From NCBI GenBank assembly GCA_963676655.2, contig CAXXKX010000003.1:4402001-4466000 (forward strand): DNA of 64,000 nt, given 5' to 3'. The translations under genes and the position numbers were made by a program. Positions within the stretch are counted from its first letter, which is position 1. Every line of letters begins with the position of its first letter. The notes below the pieces were generated by a model, which made no database searches, had not been told where the DNA came from, and saw only the letters and a list, made by a program, of their open reading frames with translations. Positions 35,701 to 44,190 of the stretch are shown here, piece after piece. The stretch comes from G963676655 sp963676655 (GTDB lineage: Bacteria; Verrucomicrobiota; Lentisphaeria; Victivallales; Victivallaceae).

Positions 35701-36241
35701 GGACATTACTCCAGCTACCCCGAGAGCCGACTGTAACTACCGGATTATATCCGTCAAGTCAACTGGTAAAGAAACACTGCTGAAAGTTGATGCCGTCTCA
35801 TTCATAAACTGTAAAAACAATGCTACGCCTTCCCTGGCATCTCCGGAAATAAACTGGACGGCGATCAGCCGCAGACTGGCGTCCCCGGATTCCGGAATCG
35901 GAGAACTAATAAAATTGCTGCCGACCCAAATTAAGATCGACCTGAAAAAAGGCATCATCCCAAATTCACATGAGGTACAGCAAGCGTTTTCTGAGCTTTT
36001 GACATCATCCAAACTGGCGAATAATTCCATGCTAAGCTCCACAGTGAAGGGAATTTTTGCAAAAAAGGTCCGCGAACGCGGCATTGACAATCTCAACAAC
36101 AAAGACTTGGCGCTCTATAATTATTTAATTCTCAATAAATTGTTTCCGAATTCAATTCCTGCATATCCGACCTTTATCTACGACTTTGATAAAGGAGCGG
36201 ATTGCGTTATTCCTTTTAACTATTACATTAAAAGAAAATGA
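32771..36241 (+). CDS. Heparinase II/III-like polysaccharide lyase, secreted
   Basis: 1156 residues with a signal peptide (FLTFCLIMTSTLSFA). Two Cys pairs near the N-terminus (GCPKCGP and QCPICKE) suggest a zinc knuckle. An alpha/alpha toroid (residues 150-560) includes NTFNYPHIMGIDILGEATDL and FSWEGGFGY. The central beta domain has YYGDPGGHNQSDVCNINLYG and TISHNTVYVD, which carry the conserved His and the Tyr/Asn environment of family PL12/PL15/PL21-type lyases. The C-terminal 350 residues are beta-rich and then helical, beyond usual lyase length. Substrates of the superfamily include heparin, alginate and ulvan; this one is not determined. Its stop overlaps the next start (ATGA at 36238), implying translational coupling. 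Confidence 0.85.
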   Translation: MKVSKFLTFCLIMTSTLSFAGEDHYIYDAGYRQQLHELVKQYAWARIEKKRILSLADKIVKMDNNDLWLSIPSQMVPRASYVNRKWGCPKCGPAIFKTGYYPWIKLHGQWKLQCPICKEKFPKNDFYKYYLSGIDRKGNFNPGQADKSLLFNTEHPDPKDPLHKFGVDDGTGYVRNGNEYYAFIAHYNLNSNWHSGGSSGYNYRIDNPLDKAMALGFAYAYTEKPVYAEKAAVILDRFADLYPDFDLNYWARRGYKKDFWTYGNSQGKTCDDIWSSINSRKPPVIYGLIYDGVKNNPPLYAFLRDRAKKYDLRSPKGTFKDFTRNVEQNIFAHGLDCYKKRIIVGNTGFMSRAVMLTALVARDPEVRNAIIEFLISPPLEHKTAKNTFNYPHIMGIDILGEATDLTRDGFSWEGGFGYISIAPKSLTTNYPAMQLLEQKITDPELKKQFKLVNPLLKDRLIRYYYNACQTVCLGKYAPNFGDGGKFGVGYIPYGATRTDLGAGLTCLKDELIARLYLAAINTQKGNSSLGKQLQNPFFDYAGFEALITRAKAGKKQYEYSKTSENMTGRGFVYLRSGTNEHRRALAVYYGDPGGHNQSDVCNINLYGQGTDLTPGLAYPDMTKRNMRHWWHDNTISHNTVYVDLQRQYQQGNRFKKQGIYIADQKNFAESPLAAIVDIDGGKAYPQLKKYRRTCALVNIDEKDYYAVDFFSVQGGQDHISSFHGNAGATVTEGVKLTKQTKGTYAGPDIPYGAKQGKGLQYLFDVRKGRLENSASVEWQIKNIRNQIKYGDKVRLRATCLSYTPQEFVLAEGSPPQNVSFYPKSVTYLLRRTQGKNLSTLFISVYESYLEGKRRVKSIKLLPRKTGGTFSAALEITLDNGKKDIIVKCAAVNDSAGFVNGIYLKGNLAVARYEHDKVSELMIAKASKLTLPDNFSWTGKAAFQAKVKDYDQGVKRPAVIRLNKPLTLPENLLYPLWTDITPATPRADCNYRIISVKSTGKETLLKVDAVSFINCKNNATPSLASPEINWTAISRRLASPDSGIGELIKLLPTQIKIDLKKGIIPNSHEVQQAFSELLTSSKLANNSMLSSTVKGIFAKKVRERGIDNLNNKDLALYNYLILNKLFPNSIPAYPTFIYDFDKGADCVIPFNYYIKRK

Positions 36242-37329
36242 ACATGAACGAACAAACCATTGATTCCAATTTCAAGCAGGTTTTAAAAGCGGTTAATTTT
36301 GAAACCCCGGACCGGCTGCCTTTCTGTGGTCATTTCTGGGGCGATTTTCCGCAAAACTGGTGCAAATACATGGGCTTGCCGGAAAATACCCATCCGGATG
36401 ACTATTACGGTCGTTATCTGTGCGAACATCTGGGGAATGAAACATTGTTCCCGTCACGTTCCGGCCAGGTTATCAGAACCGAAGGAGAATATGACATTAT
36501 TGATGACGGGTGGGGACGGCTCATCCGGCGCAGCCGGGACGTTTACTTTTCTGAAACGATAGACCGGGTTCTGAAAAATCACCGGGATCTGGACAAAATA
36601 GTTCCGGAACCGGCCAACCTCGATCTGCGGTTTGACGAAAATTTCTACCGGCATTTACAAAATTTGCGGGATCGGGGTGTGTTTGTGCTGGCTAAAATCG
36701 GTGGCCTGTATTGTCGCGGTCAGTTTATCCGCGGCGAAGAAGATTTGCTCATGGATATGATGCTGGAAAAGAAATTCTGTCATGAATTTTTCGATATTCT
36801 GGCTGAACATCTGACCGCCATGGCGCTTGAGACCCTGAAACGCGGCGACTTCTGGAATACCGGATTGATCGTCTGTGACGATATGGCCGGCGGCACCGCG
36901 CCTAACTTCGGGCCGGATATTTTCGCGGAATTCCTGCTGCCGAGATATAAAAAGATGCTTGCAACATTACGTCAGGCCGGTTGTCCGAGATTTTTCTTCC
37001 ACAGTGACGGCTGTATCGGTCCATTGCTGGATATGCTGATCGAAGCCGGGTTTGAGGCATTCAATCCCCTGGAGCCGGCTTGCGGTCTCGACCTGCCTTC
37101 TCTTAGTGCAAAGTACGGCAAAAAGATCATCCTGTGCGGCGGGGTGTGCAACACCCGGATTCTTCCACGGGGCGACAAAAAAGAAATAGAAGCCCACGTC
37201 CGCCCGCTGATCGAATTGGGGCGCGAAGGCGGAATCATTCTCGGCCTGGCCTCAATCGGCGATGACGTATCCCCGGAAGCATATGATTTTTATATGTCCT
37301 TGATCAAAAAATACGGTAATTACAACTGA
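36238..37329 (+). CDS. Uroporphyrinogen decarboxylase-family protein, methyltransferase-like (MtaA/MtbA type)
   Basis: 363 residues. The TIM barrel of the URO-D family is indicated by NFETPDRLPFCGHFWGDFP, VFVLAKIGGLYCRG, PDIFAEFLLPRYKKM and FFHSDGCIGPLLDMLIEAG. In corrinoid:coenzyme M methyltransferases (MtaA, MtbA) the zinc is held by H-x-C and a later Cys. Here the first motif reads HSDGC, so the standard H-x-C spacing is not present, and the later Cys are in ILCGGVCNT. The protein may move methyl groups or may bind another substrate. True heme biosynthesis is unlikely, because the family subgroup and the neighbours are catabolic. It overlaps the heparinase-like gene by four bases and precedes the ceramidase-like gene by 10. 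Confidence 0.83.
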   Translation: MNMNEQTIDSNFKQVLKAVNFETPDRLPFCGHFWGDFPQNWCKYMGLPENTHPDDYYGRYLCEHLGNETLFPSRSGQVIRTEGEYDIIDDGWGRLIRRSRDVYFSETIDRVLKNHRDLDKIVPEPANLDLRFDENFYRHLQNLRDRGVFVLAKIGGLYCRGQFIRGEEDLLMDMMLEKKFCHEFFDILAEHLTAMALETLKRGDFWNTGLIVCDDMAGGTAPNFGPDIFAEFLLPRYKKMLATLRQAGCPRFFFHSDGCIGPLLDMLIEAGFEAFNPLEPACGLDLPSLSAKYGKKIILCGGVCNTRILPRGDKKEIEAHVRPLIELGREGGIILGLASIGDDVSPEAYDFYMSLIKKYGNYN

Positions 37330-37339
37330 CAGAGTCAAA

Positions 37340-38776
37340 ATGAATAAAAAAACAAACAACAACATTTTACGGGCCGGAACGGCAAAAAGCGATATCACTA
37401 CTAATGAACCCGGTGTTTTAATCAAAGATCCGATGTACGCCAAAGCACTGGTAATCGATGACGGAAAAACCAGGTTCGTGTATATCGCAATGGACGTTAC
37501 CGCCATCAGTGGAAGGAAGATCAGCGCCGGCATGCTGCCGGATGTCGGCGAGGATTTCCTGCCGAATCTGCGGGCAAAAATTGAAAATGAGCTGCATATC
37601 CCGGGCTGCAACGTTCTGGTCAATGCTTCTCACACTCATCCACCCGGCCGCATGTTATGCGATGATCAGGAACAGCTGGACCGTACTTTTGACGCGGTGG
37701 AACGCGCGACATCCGGGATGGTCCCGGTCAGAATCGGTTCTGGTTCAGGGCACGAGGACTCCTTGACAATAAACCGGACCGTCAAACTGAAAAACGGTAA
37801 AGACTGGACGTTTAGACACACCAATCCAAGTCCGCCGGAACAGGAAATTGCAGGCTACCGGGATATCGACCCGGAAATCGGTCTGCTCAAGATCGAACGG
37901 CTTGACGGCTCTCCGCTGGCCGTGCTCTATAATTTCGCCTGCCATCCGCTGTTCGGCGATATGCAAGGGGCTGTAACCGCCAACTATCCCGGCGTCGCCT
38001 CCGGAGTTATTGAAGCAAAACTTGACAAAGGAATGACAGCATTATTTATGCAGGGCGCCGGCGGCAATATTATCGACCGCGGTTTTAAGGATTTCAGTAA
38101 AGATCGTGATATTACCCCGATGGGGACGAAACTCGGTCAAAGCGCACTTGGTGCGGTTGAAAAAATATCGGGAGAAGATGTTTCATTGAAAGTGATCAAT
38201 GAAGCTATAGAACTTCCGAGAAGAACCGATATCCCGGAACGGATTGAGGAATTGCGGCAAGAGCAAACAGAACTGCTGGCCTCGCTGCATGGAACAACGT
38301 TGAACTTTAAAGAATTTTATTCTATCTATCCTCAATATATCGAAAAGTCTGACGTCAATGATTCCGACATGGACAAAATCAGGCGCGGCTATATCGCAAA
38401 ATATCTGCAAAGTTCCGCTGCCATGGAAAAACTTGCAAGAATTGAGGATAAAATTTCGACCTTGACCAAGCACATGGCCCTGAATGACGCCAGCGGCGAA
38501 GACACCATCAAGACTGAAGTAATGGGGATTCGAATCGGCGACGCCATAATTATCAGTTCACCGGCTGAACTGCTTGTGGAAGTCGGCTTGAATATAAAAA
38601 AGATGTCTCCATTCAAGACAACCTTGATCTCCGCTTTTTCCAACGGATACATTCATTATGGCCCCCCGGCAGAATACTACGACAAAGGCGGTTATGAAGT
38701 GACCGAATGCCTCCTTGCACCCGAGTGGCAAGATGTCTTTGAAGCCAAAGTTCATGAGATTATCAAACGTCTTTAA
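37340..38776 (+). CDS. Neutral/alkaline ceramidase-like hydrolase
   Basis: 478 residues with no signal peptide. The N-terminal half matches the neutral/alkaline non-lysosomal ceramidase domain: LRAGTAKSDITTNEPGV, FVYIAMDVTAIS, VLVNASHTHPPGR (metal-site His) and LYNFACHPLFGD. The nucleophile region (QGDVSPN in true ceramidases) is here QGAGGNIID, so it may not be a lipid amidase. The Lentisphaerota/Planctomycetota relatives of this kind often lie in glycan loci. A C-terminal part of about 200 residues with helices (IRRGYIAKYLQSSAAMEK) and a small beta domain completes it. It is the last gene of the plus-strand operon starting at 30 kb. Confidence 0.78.
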   Translation: MNKKTNNNILRAGTAKSDITTNEPGVLIKDPMYAKALVIDDGKTRFVYIAMDVTAISGRKISAGMLPDVGEDFLPNLRAKIENELHIPGCNVLVNASHTHPPGRMLCDDQEQLDRTFDAVERATSGMVPVRIGSGSGHEDSLTINRTVKLKNGKDWTFRHTNPSPPEQEIAGYRDIDPEIGLLKIERLDGSPLAVLYNFACHPLFGDMQGAVTANYPGVASGVIEAKLDKGMTALFMQGAGGNIIDRGFKDFSKDRDITPMGTKLGQSALGAVEKISGEDVSLKVINEAIELPRRTDIPERIEELRQEQTELLASLHGTTLNFKEFYSIYPQYIEKSDVNDSDMDKIRRGYIAKYLQSSAAMEKLARIEDKISTLTKHMALNDASGEDTIKTEVMGIRIGDAIIISSPAELLVEVGLNIKKMSPFKTTLISAFSNGYIHYGPPAEYYDKGGYEVTECLLAPEWQDVFEAKVHEIIKRL

Positions 38777-38868
38777 GGAATTGTTTTATGTTCATTGTCT
38801 TAGTTAAATGCTGTTTTTTGAGTATGTCATTTAAAACTACCTGGTAATTTAAAAGCAAATAAAATTTT

Positions 38869-39711
38869 TTAATATTCTTTCAGGATTTTAGGAAAACGGG
38901 TGGCGGTATATCGTTGTTTCATTTGCAGAGGGGTAATGCCGTAGCGTCTTTTGAATTGACGATGAAAATATCCCGCATTGTTAAAACCGCTTTGGATTGC
39001 CGCATCCCAGACGGAAATATCTCCTTCCCCGAGCAGTTTGCATGCGTTTTTAAGTCGGAATTCAATTACGTATTCCATTAACGACATACCGGTAAATTCC
39101 TTAAATTTAACCGCGAATTTCGATCTCGACATGGCAACATCCTCCGCCGCGGATTTCAGCCGGTATTCATCCATCGGCTTTTTTCTTATTCTCCTGCACA
39201 ACAAAGCAATTCTTGAATCATCTTCAGCTGACTTATCATTATCAACCAGGGCCAGACTTCTGCTGAAATTAATAATCAAACATGACAGCAACGCGGTGAT
39301 TTTCTCTTTTGAAAGAACGCCCGGATTATCAATTTCATAATGCAGTTCCGCCGCGAGACGCAGGTTTTCCGACAGGTATGCCGGGTCCGTTCCGGAAAAA
39401 TAGTTTTTCCCGATTGCAAGACGCTTGATATGGTCATCAATCGCCGGCATCTCTCTTGATAAGAAATACCCGGGATCAAAACAGAATAGAATAAATTCCC
39501 CTTCGTTTTTTTCATTACAACTGATGAAATGCCCAACGCCGCTGAACAGGAAGAACGCGCGCCCCGGGGAGAATCCACATTTCTGCCCGTCTATGTACTG
39601 CTCGCCGCAATTATTCAGGCAAATAAAAATTTCGTGCATATCATGACTATGTGGCTCATGTCGACTGTATGCCCGTCCTTTAGCAGACCAGATCATATCA
39701 ATAACTTTCAT
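38869..39711 (-). CDS. AraC family transcriptional regulator
   Basis: 280 residues from ATG 39711; the frame reaches upstream to a TTG at 39780 without better support. An N-terminal cupin-like sensor (EPHSHDMHEIFICLNNCGEQYIDG) binds a sugar-like effector. Two helix-turn-helices follow in the last 100 residues (DVAMSRSKFAVKFKEFTGMSL and IQSGFNNAGYFHRQFKRRYG). Its position converging on the plus-strand lyase operon makes control of that operon possible. It is a single-gene unit. Confidence 0.93.
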   Translation of the reverse strand: MKVIDMIWSAKGRAYSRHEPHSHDMHEIFICLNNCGEQYIDGQKCGFSPGRAFFLFSGVGHFISCNEKNEGEFILFCFDPGYFLSREMPAIDDHIKRLAIGKNYFSGTDPAYLSENLRLAAELHYEIDNPGVLSKEKITALLSCLIINFSRSLALVDNDKSAEDDSRIALLCRRIRKKPMDEYRLKSAAEDVAMSRSKFAVKFKEFTGMSLMEYVIEFRLKNACKLLGEGDISVWDAAIQSGFNNAGYFHRQFKRRYGITPLQMKQRYTATRFPKILKEY

Positions 39712-39802
39712 TTGGATGATTGTGTATAAATATAACAATCCATACAGGAAATTCAATGAAAAATAATCACTTTGGGACAATCAAACCAGACAAAACAAAA
39801 AC

Positions 39803-39831
39803 AAAGACATCCCGATTACAGGGATGTCTTT
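39803..39831. terminator. Bidirectional hairpin terminator
   Basis: AAAGACATCCC (39803-39813) and GGGATGTCTTT (39821-39831) form a perfect 11-bp stem with a 7-base loop. On the minus strand it is followed by TTTGTTTTTGTTTTG, so it best serves the small secreted protein gene ending at 39876, 45 bases upstream of it. Confidence 0.8.
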
Positions 39832-39875
39832 ATTGCATTGATACTAATGAATGCCAATCCTGACCGGACCGTTGA

Positions 39876-40304
39876 TTACCGGCAGTTCAGAATCGCTCCC
39901 AGCAGATTTAAACTGCTGCTGACTATTTTTACCGCCTGAGAGCAACGGTGTGAAGACTCATAATGACGGATTTCCTTTGTCGAGCAAGTCGGATAACAAA
40001 CAACTGTCGTTGCCGGGGAACAGGTTACGGTTTCAACAACAACGACTTTTGGTCTGACGACAACCGGCTTGTATACGACCACCTTTTTAGGCTGCTGCCG
40101 ATAATAGTTATCGTTTGATTTATGGGTATTTCGGCCATAAACAGTGTTTTTGCCTGGAACAGCCTTTCTTGAATAATTATTGCTGTACCCCTGGCTTTTG
40201 TAACTGTAGTTGTTGTAATTTCTGCTGTCGTGCTTTGCCGCAACGGATGAAAGCGTCAAGCCCAGGCCGAGTCCCAATGCAACGATGATGGTTGACTTTT
40301 TCAT
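39876..40304 (-). CDS. Small secreted low-complexity protein, unknown function
   Basis: 142 residues. A signal peptide (KKSTIIVALGLGLGLTLSSVAA) is followed by an N/Y/S-rich stretch (RNYNNYSYKSQGYSNNYSRK), a Val/Pro/Lys segment (KKVVVYKPVVVRPKVVVVE) and a Cys-containing end with CSPATTVVCYPTCST and HRCSQAVKIV. The composition is like that of surface or cell-wall-associated proteins, or spore-coat-like repeats. No domain is recognised. It has its own terminator downstream and is separate from the HEAT protein gene. Confidence 0.75.
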   Translation of the reverse strand: MKKSTIIVALGLGLGLTLSSVAAKHDSRNYNNYSYKSQGYSNNYSRKAVPGKNTVYGRNTHKSNDNYYRQQPKKVVVYKPVVVRPKVVVVETVTCSPATTVVCYPTCSTKEIRHYESSHRCSQAVKIVSSSLNLLGAILNCR

Positions 40305-40427
40305 TTTTCTACTCCTTCATTTAAGTTAATCTTGGACCGGTGAAGGTCTCTAACTGATATCCGCAGGAAAAATGAATATCTCACGCATACAATAAAAAAT
40401 TTTTCAAAAATTTTAAGCGGCAGCTCC

Positions 40428-43400
40428 TTATTTGGTTGCAGGAAGATACCTTTTGGCAACCTGGGCCACGTAGGAGTCTTTATTTTTGGCTAATTCCGGC
40501 CAGGCGGCTTTGACGAGAGGGCTGTTGTTGTTGCCGTATTGCAAAATTCTCAACGCCTTGCGGCGAACCGTTGGGTTGGAATCCTCTTTGACTATTTTTA
40601 TAACTCCGGCTAAGCCTTTATTATATAAAGAGTTGTTTTTGCTTCTCAACCGGTTCAGGGTATTGCGCAGAGAATTAATTGCTGAAACACGATAGCTATA
40701 GGAGATAGAACGATTTCCGGCATATTCAAGAATTTTCTCAATGGATTGTTCATCGGCAACCGTGGCAAAGACCGGGATGAGTTTGGCAAGAGTCTTTATA
40801 TCTTTGGTATTACTGAACTTTTTGAACCAGGCCGGATCTTTTTGGGCTTTCGCGGCCAGGGCTCCGACAGCGTTCCTGATGGAGCGGGAATCCCTTTCAT
40901 TCAGAGCAGCAATGCAAATCGCCAGCTCTTTGTCATTGGCCGGGGAATCTTTCAAGTAGGCGGGAGGACGCTCTCTGACGCCGCGTGAAGCAATGGTACG
41001 CCAGGCCGCATAGCTGACTGCCCGGACCGGATCATTCATTCTGGCTTTCAAGGCGTCGGTTGAACTTTGATCTTTGTAACTTGCAAGGCCTTTTACTGCG
41101 TTCATTCTGGCCCTGGTGTTGGTTGAAGTGGATTGTTTGATCAAATCTTCCAGACTGGCCTGTGGCTTTGGTGGAGTTACCGAAGCGGAAGTCGCCTGGC
41201 TGACAGAAGTTGAACGGCGGGAAGTTGCAGGTTGCCTGCGGTCCATATGCTGTAGAGCACGGTCCGCGTAATATTTGAGCCCTTTGTCATTACCCTTGCT
41301 TATTTTTTCCAACGCAGGCTTGAATGTGGAATCCATAAAGTTCCCCATTCCGGTTAAAATACTTGATTTCTGGCTTCGGTCACCGTTTTCCAGGAGCTTC
41401 AACAAAGCCTCTTTTGCCTCTTTTTCACCCGCGCCCCGGTTTAAACCGCGACAGCCGCGCCAAAATCTGACCAGGTCATAAGCCGCTTGTGAACGCATTT
41501 TGGGATCATGGTCTTTCATAGCCGCTTTGTACAAATAATCGCTGATGAGTTCCCGGTTTTTACCTGCCTGTAAAAGCAGAGCAATGCAGTCCTTGCGGAC
41601 CGTTGAACTCTTCGCGTTCAGAACAGCATTTCCGACTATTTTTATTCCTTCAGGTTTACCGGATTTTATTAACATCATCCCATAAGCCCTGAGCGTTGCA
41701 CCAGTCGAACCGGCAAACTTTTTAGTGATAGAGTCAATATTACCTGTTGCCGCGTTTCCCTGCATGTTCAGCAGTTGTATCGCAACTCTTTTGATCTGGT
41801 AATCGCTGCTGCCGGCCAGAGGAATTACTTTTTCCGCAACCTCCGATGATTTTATATTGAACATTACCAGCCGGTTCAATGCAGCCAGACATTTACCCCG
41901 GTCGGAAGAAGTCAAATCCGGTAAAGTCGATGTCATTATTTTATCATCGATCTGCCGGTTAATCTTGTCATCTTTGAGCTTGTTCTTCAAGTTTTTCAGA
42001 CAATTTGCCGCTCCATGTCTCACATTCGCATCCTTTGCGTCAAGAAGAGCGGTCAGCGGCTTGACGAAACGCGGGTCATCAATACGATTCCCGAGGAGCA
42101 TAAATACCTGCTTAATGCTGTCGGAATTACCTTTTGTCAGGGTCTTCCGGCAAATGTCATAAACCGTCTTTTTGCTTTCCGGTAAATTGATCATGTATCC
42201 GATAACATCTTTTGCATTCAATGCCAGAGTCCGGGATTTATCGCTCAAGGCCAGATCCATAACTATTTCGATAATTTTCCCGTCATACTTCTTTTTGCCC
42301 TTCAGAGAATAAAGAATCCGGCTTTGGATACCAACCGGCTCGCCGCTCTTCAACATCTTTAACAGCATTTCGTTATTCTTGTCGCCGCCGGCGTTTGCCA
42401 TCACGGTGATAAGAGCCTGCAACTGTTTTGCATCAGCCTTAGCTACCAGGGTAGAAAATTTCTCAGGATTTTTAAGTGAGTAAGCTTCCAGCTTCTTCTG
42501 CGCTGAATACTTTTGCCCCTGGTATCTGCTGTTCATATAATAATCCAGCACCAGTTTCAGGTCACCATCATTAATGTTCTGCCCCGGTTTGGCGTCCTTT
42601 ATTCCCAGTTTCTTTAAGGCGGCAACCGCGGCGCCGGCGACATTCGAATCCGGATCATTTAATCGTTCTTTCAAAGGTTCAACCGCTTTCTTATCCCCAA
42701 TTACCCCGAGGGAGTTTGCGGCGGTATGGCGAACATCTGAATTTGAATCAGATAGCCCTTTTATCAATACCTGAACGGCTTCATTGCATCCGGGCATGGC
42801 AAGAGCCTTCATTGCGGCGGCTTTAGCGACCGCGTTATCGCCTCCTGCGGCGCTAATTAATTCCGGAACAGCGTCCCTGCCTTGAAGTTTTAGCAGCTCT
42901 GAAGCGTTGTTCCTGATCGTATAATCCTTACTGCTCAGAAACTTTATCGTCGGCGCAATCAATCGCTTATCAACACTCCTCCATGTGACCAGACGCCCGA
43001 GGGCCGAATCGACCGAGTTTTTGGAACCGTTCTTCAGAACCGGTAACAGAGCTTCAGTTATCTTGTTTCTAATTACATCTTCAAATTTTTGCCGGGCTGC
43101 AGGATCTTTTTTGAAATCGTCTTTGTTGATTCTCGGATAATCGCGCTTGATGTCATGCATGATAAGACCGGCCCGATTACTTACCCGATTGTCGGACGAT
43201 CCAAGCAACCCGGCTACAGTCAAGATCAAATCCATATCTTTTGCCTTGACAAGCCTGGAACTAAAAGACGAACTGCCAAGAATTGCCAAAGCCTGTCCCG
43301 ACTTCGATTTTAATCCGTCGTTCAGAATTCTTAACCCTTCACTACCATAATCAAAAGCGAATTGAGCACAATCCCGAGCTCCGCGTGAATCTGAACCTGA

Positions 43401-44144
43401 TATTATTTTAGCTATAGCCTTCAGCCCTCGAGGATCTTTTTTCAGGGCCATAAGCTCAATCGCGCTGTTGCGAACAGTTGAATTTTTGTCAAACAGGTAT
43501 AAGGCAAATCCATCACAAATTTCGCTGCCGTCATCCTTGGCAAAACGCTTCAGCGCTCTTGCGGCGGTACTTCTCACGTTTTGCGATGAATCATTTGCCA
43601 GCAATTTAAACAACTCACCTTTCCAACGCGGATTCCTTGCCGCATCAGCCGTCTTTGTCCTGATTTTTTCATCTGAATTGGTAAAACCTGTTGCAAAGAC
43701 GGCATTTGCTTCAGGAGTATTAAATGAGCCGAGAAGCGGAATCAGGCTGGTTCGGTTGGCAATGTCTTTACGATTGTAGAGTGTGATAAGGGCATCCGGT
43801 TTGCTTTTGAATATACGGGATAAAGCGGTTGCGGCCACTGATCCCATTGTTGTTCGACTCCCCCCGCCGCCACGTGGCGACCCGATATATATATACATCA
43901 AGCCGGTTTTATCGGTTAATAGAGGAGTTATCCAAGGAGCGGCCGGGATTGCTTTATTACCCATTTCCCCCAGACTTTTAACCGCATTGGCCCGGGTGGA
44001 ATCTCCTCCTTTGATGATACTTGCAATCTTTCTGGATAATTTTTCCGGCATATCATCAGGTATTTTAGCCGGAAAGCTGGTTTTAGCTCCTTGCAAAGAA
44101 AATGCGCCCAGCATTACCGTAAGCAACAGTATTACTCTATTCAA
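40428..44144 (-). CDS. Large secreted HEAT-repeat protein
   Basis: 1238 residues of almost continuous HEAT/PBS-lyase repeats of about 30-40 residues, visible as pairs of helices with DxxVRxxAAxALxxL (for example ANSLGVIGDKKAVEPLKERL, NVAGAAVAALKKLG). The start is TTG 44144 with AAGGAGG five bases upstream; the peptide MNRVILLLTVMLGAFSLQGA is a signal sequence. No ATG start is available. A Ser/Thr/Pro/Gln-rich linker (RRQPATSRRSTSVSQATSASVTPPKPQAS) lies about 1000 residues in. HEAT solenoids act as protein-binding scaffolds; the function here is unknown. It follows the EF-hand esterase gene by 46 bases containing a hairpin. Confidence 0.86.
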   Translation of the reverse strand: MNRVILLLTVMLGAFSLQGAKTSFPAKIPDDMPEKLSRKIASIIKGGDSTRANAVKSLGEMGNKAIPAAPWITPLLTDKTGLMYIYIGSPRGGGGSRTTMGSVAATALSRIFKSKPDALITLYNRKDIANRTSLIPLLGSFNTPEANAVFATGFTNSDEKIRTKTADAARNPRWKGELFKLLANDSSQNVRSTAARALKRFAKDDGSEICDGFALYLFDKNSTVRNSAIELMALKKDPRGLKAIAKIISGSDSRGARDCAQFAFDYGSEGLRILNDGLKSKSGQALAILGSSSFSSRLVKAKDMDLILTVAGLLGSSDNRVSNRAGLIMHDIKRDYPRINKDDFKKDPAARQKFEDVIRNKITEALLPVLKNGSKNSVDSALGRLVTWRSVDKRLIAPTIKFLSSKDYTIRNNASELLKLQGRDAVPELISAAGGDNAVAKAAAMKALAMPGCNEAVQVLIKGLSDSNSDVRHTAANSLGVIGDKKAVEPLKERLNDPDSNVAGAAVAALKKLGIKDAKPGQNINDGDLKLVLDYYMNSRYQGQKYSAQKKLEAYSLKNPEKFSTLVAKADAKQLQALITVMANAGGDKNNEMLLKMLKSGEPVGIQSRILYSLKGKKKYDGKIIEIVMDLALSDKSRTLALNAKDVIGYMINLPESKKTVYDICRKTLTKGNSDSIKQVFMLLGNRIDDPRFVKPLTALLDAKDANVRHGAANCLKNLKNKLKDDKINRQIDDKIMTSTLPDLTSSDRGKCLAALNRLVMFNIKSSEVAEKVIPLAGSSDYQIKRVAIQLLNMQGNAATGNIDSITKKFAGSTGATLRAYGMMLIKSGKPEGIKIVGNAVLNAKSSTVRKDCIALLLQAGKNRELISDYLYKAAMKDHDPKMRSQAAYDLVRFWRGCRGLNRGAGEKEAKEALLKLLENGDRSQKSSILTGMGNFMDSTFKPALEKISKGNDKGLKYYADRALQHMDRRQPATSRRSTSVSQATSASVTPPKPQASLEDLIKQSTSTNTRARMNAVKGLASYKDQSSTDALKARMNDPVRAVSYAAWRTIASRGVRERPPAYLKDSPANDKELAICIAALNERDSRSIRNAVGALAAKAQKDPAWFKKFSNTKDIKTLAKLIPVFATVADEQSIEKILEYAGNRSISYSYRVSAINSLRNTLNRLRSKNNSLYNKGLAGVIKIVKEDSNPTVRRKALRILQYGNNNSPLVKAAWPELAKNKDSYVAQVAKRYLPATK

Positions 44145-44166
44145 AACGTCCTCCTTATTAGTTTAT

Positions 44167-44190
44167 GGGAACCAATAATTAGAGGTTCCC
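44167..44190 (-). promoter_or_regulatory. Intercistronic hairpin between esterase and HEAT genes
   Basis: GGGAACC (44167-44173) and GGTTCCC (44184-44190) form a 7-bp stem directly after the esterase stop codon on the minus strand. No T-tract follows in that direction. It probably marks an mRNA end or processing point rather than a full terminator. Confidence 0.45.
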
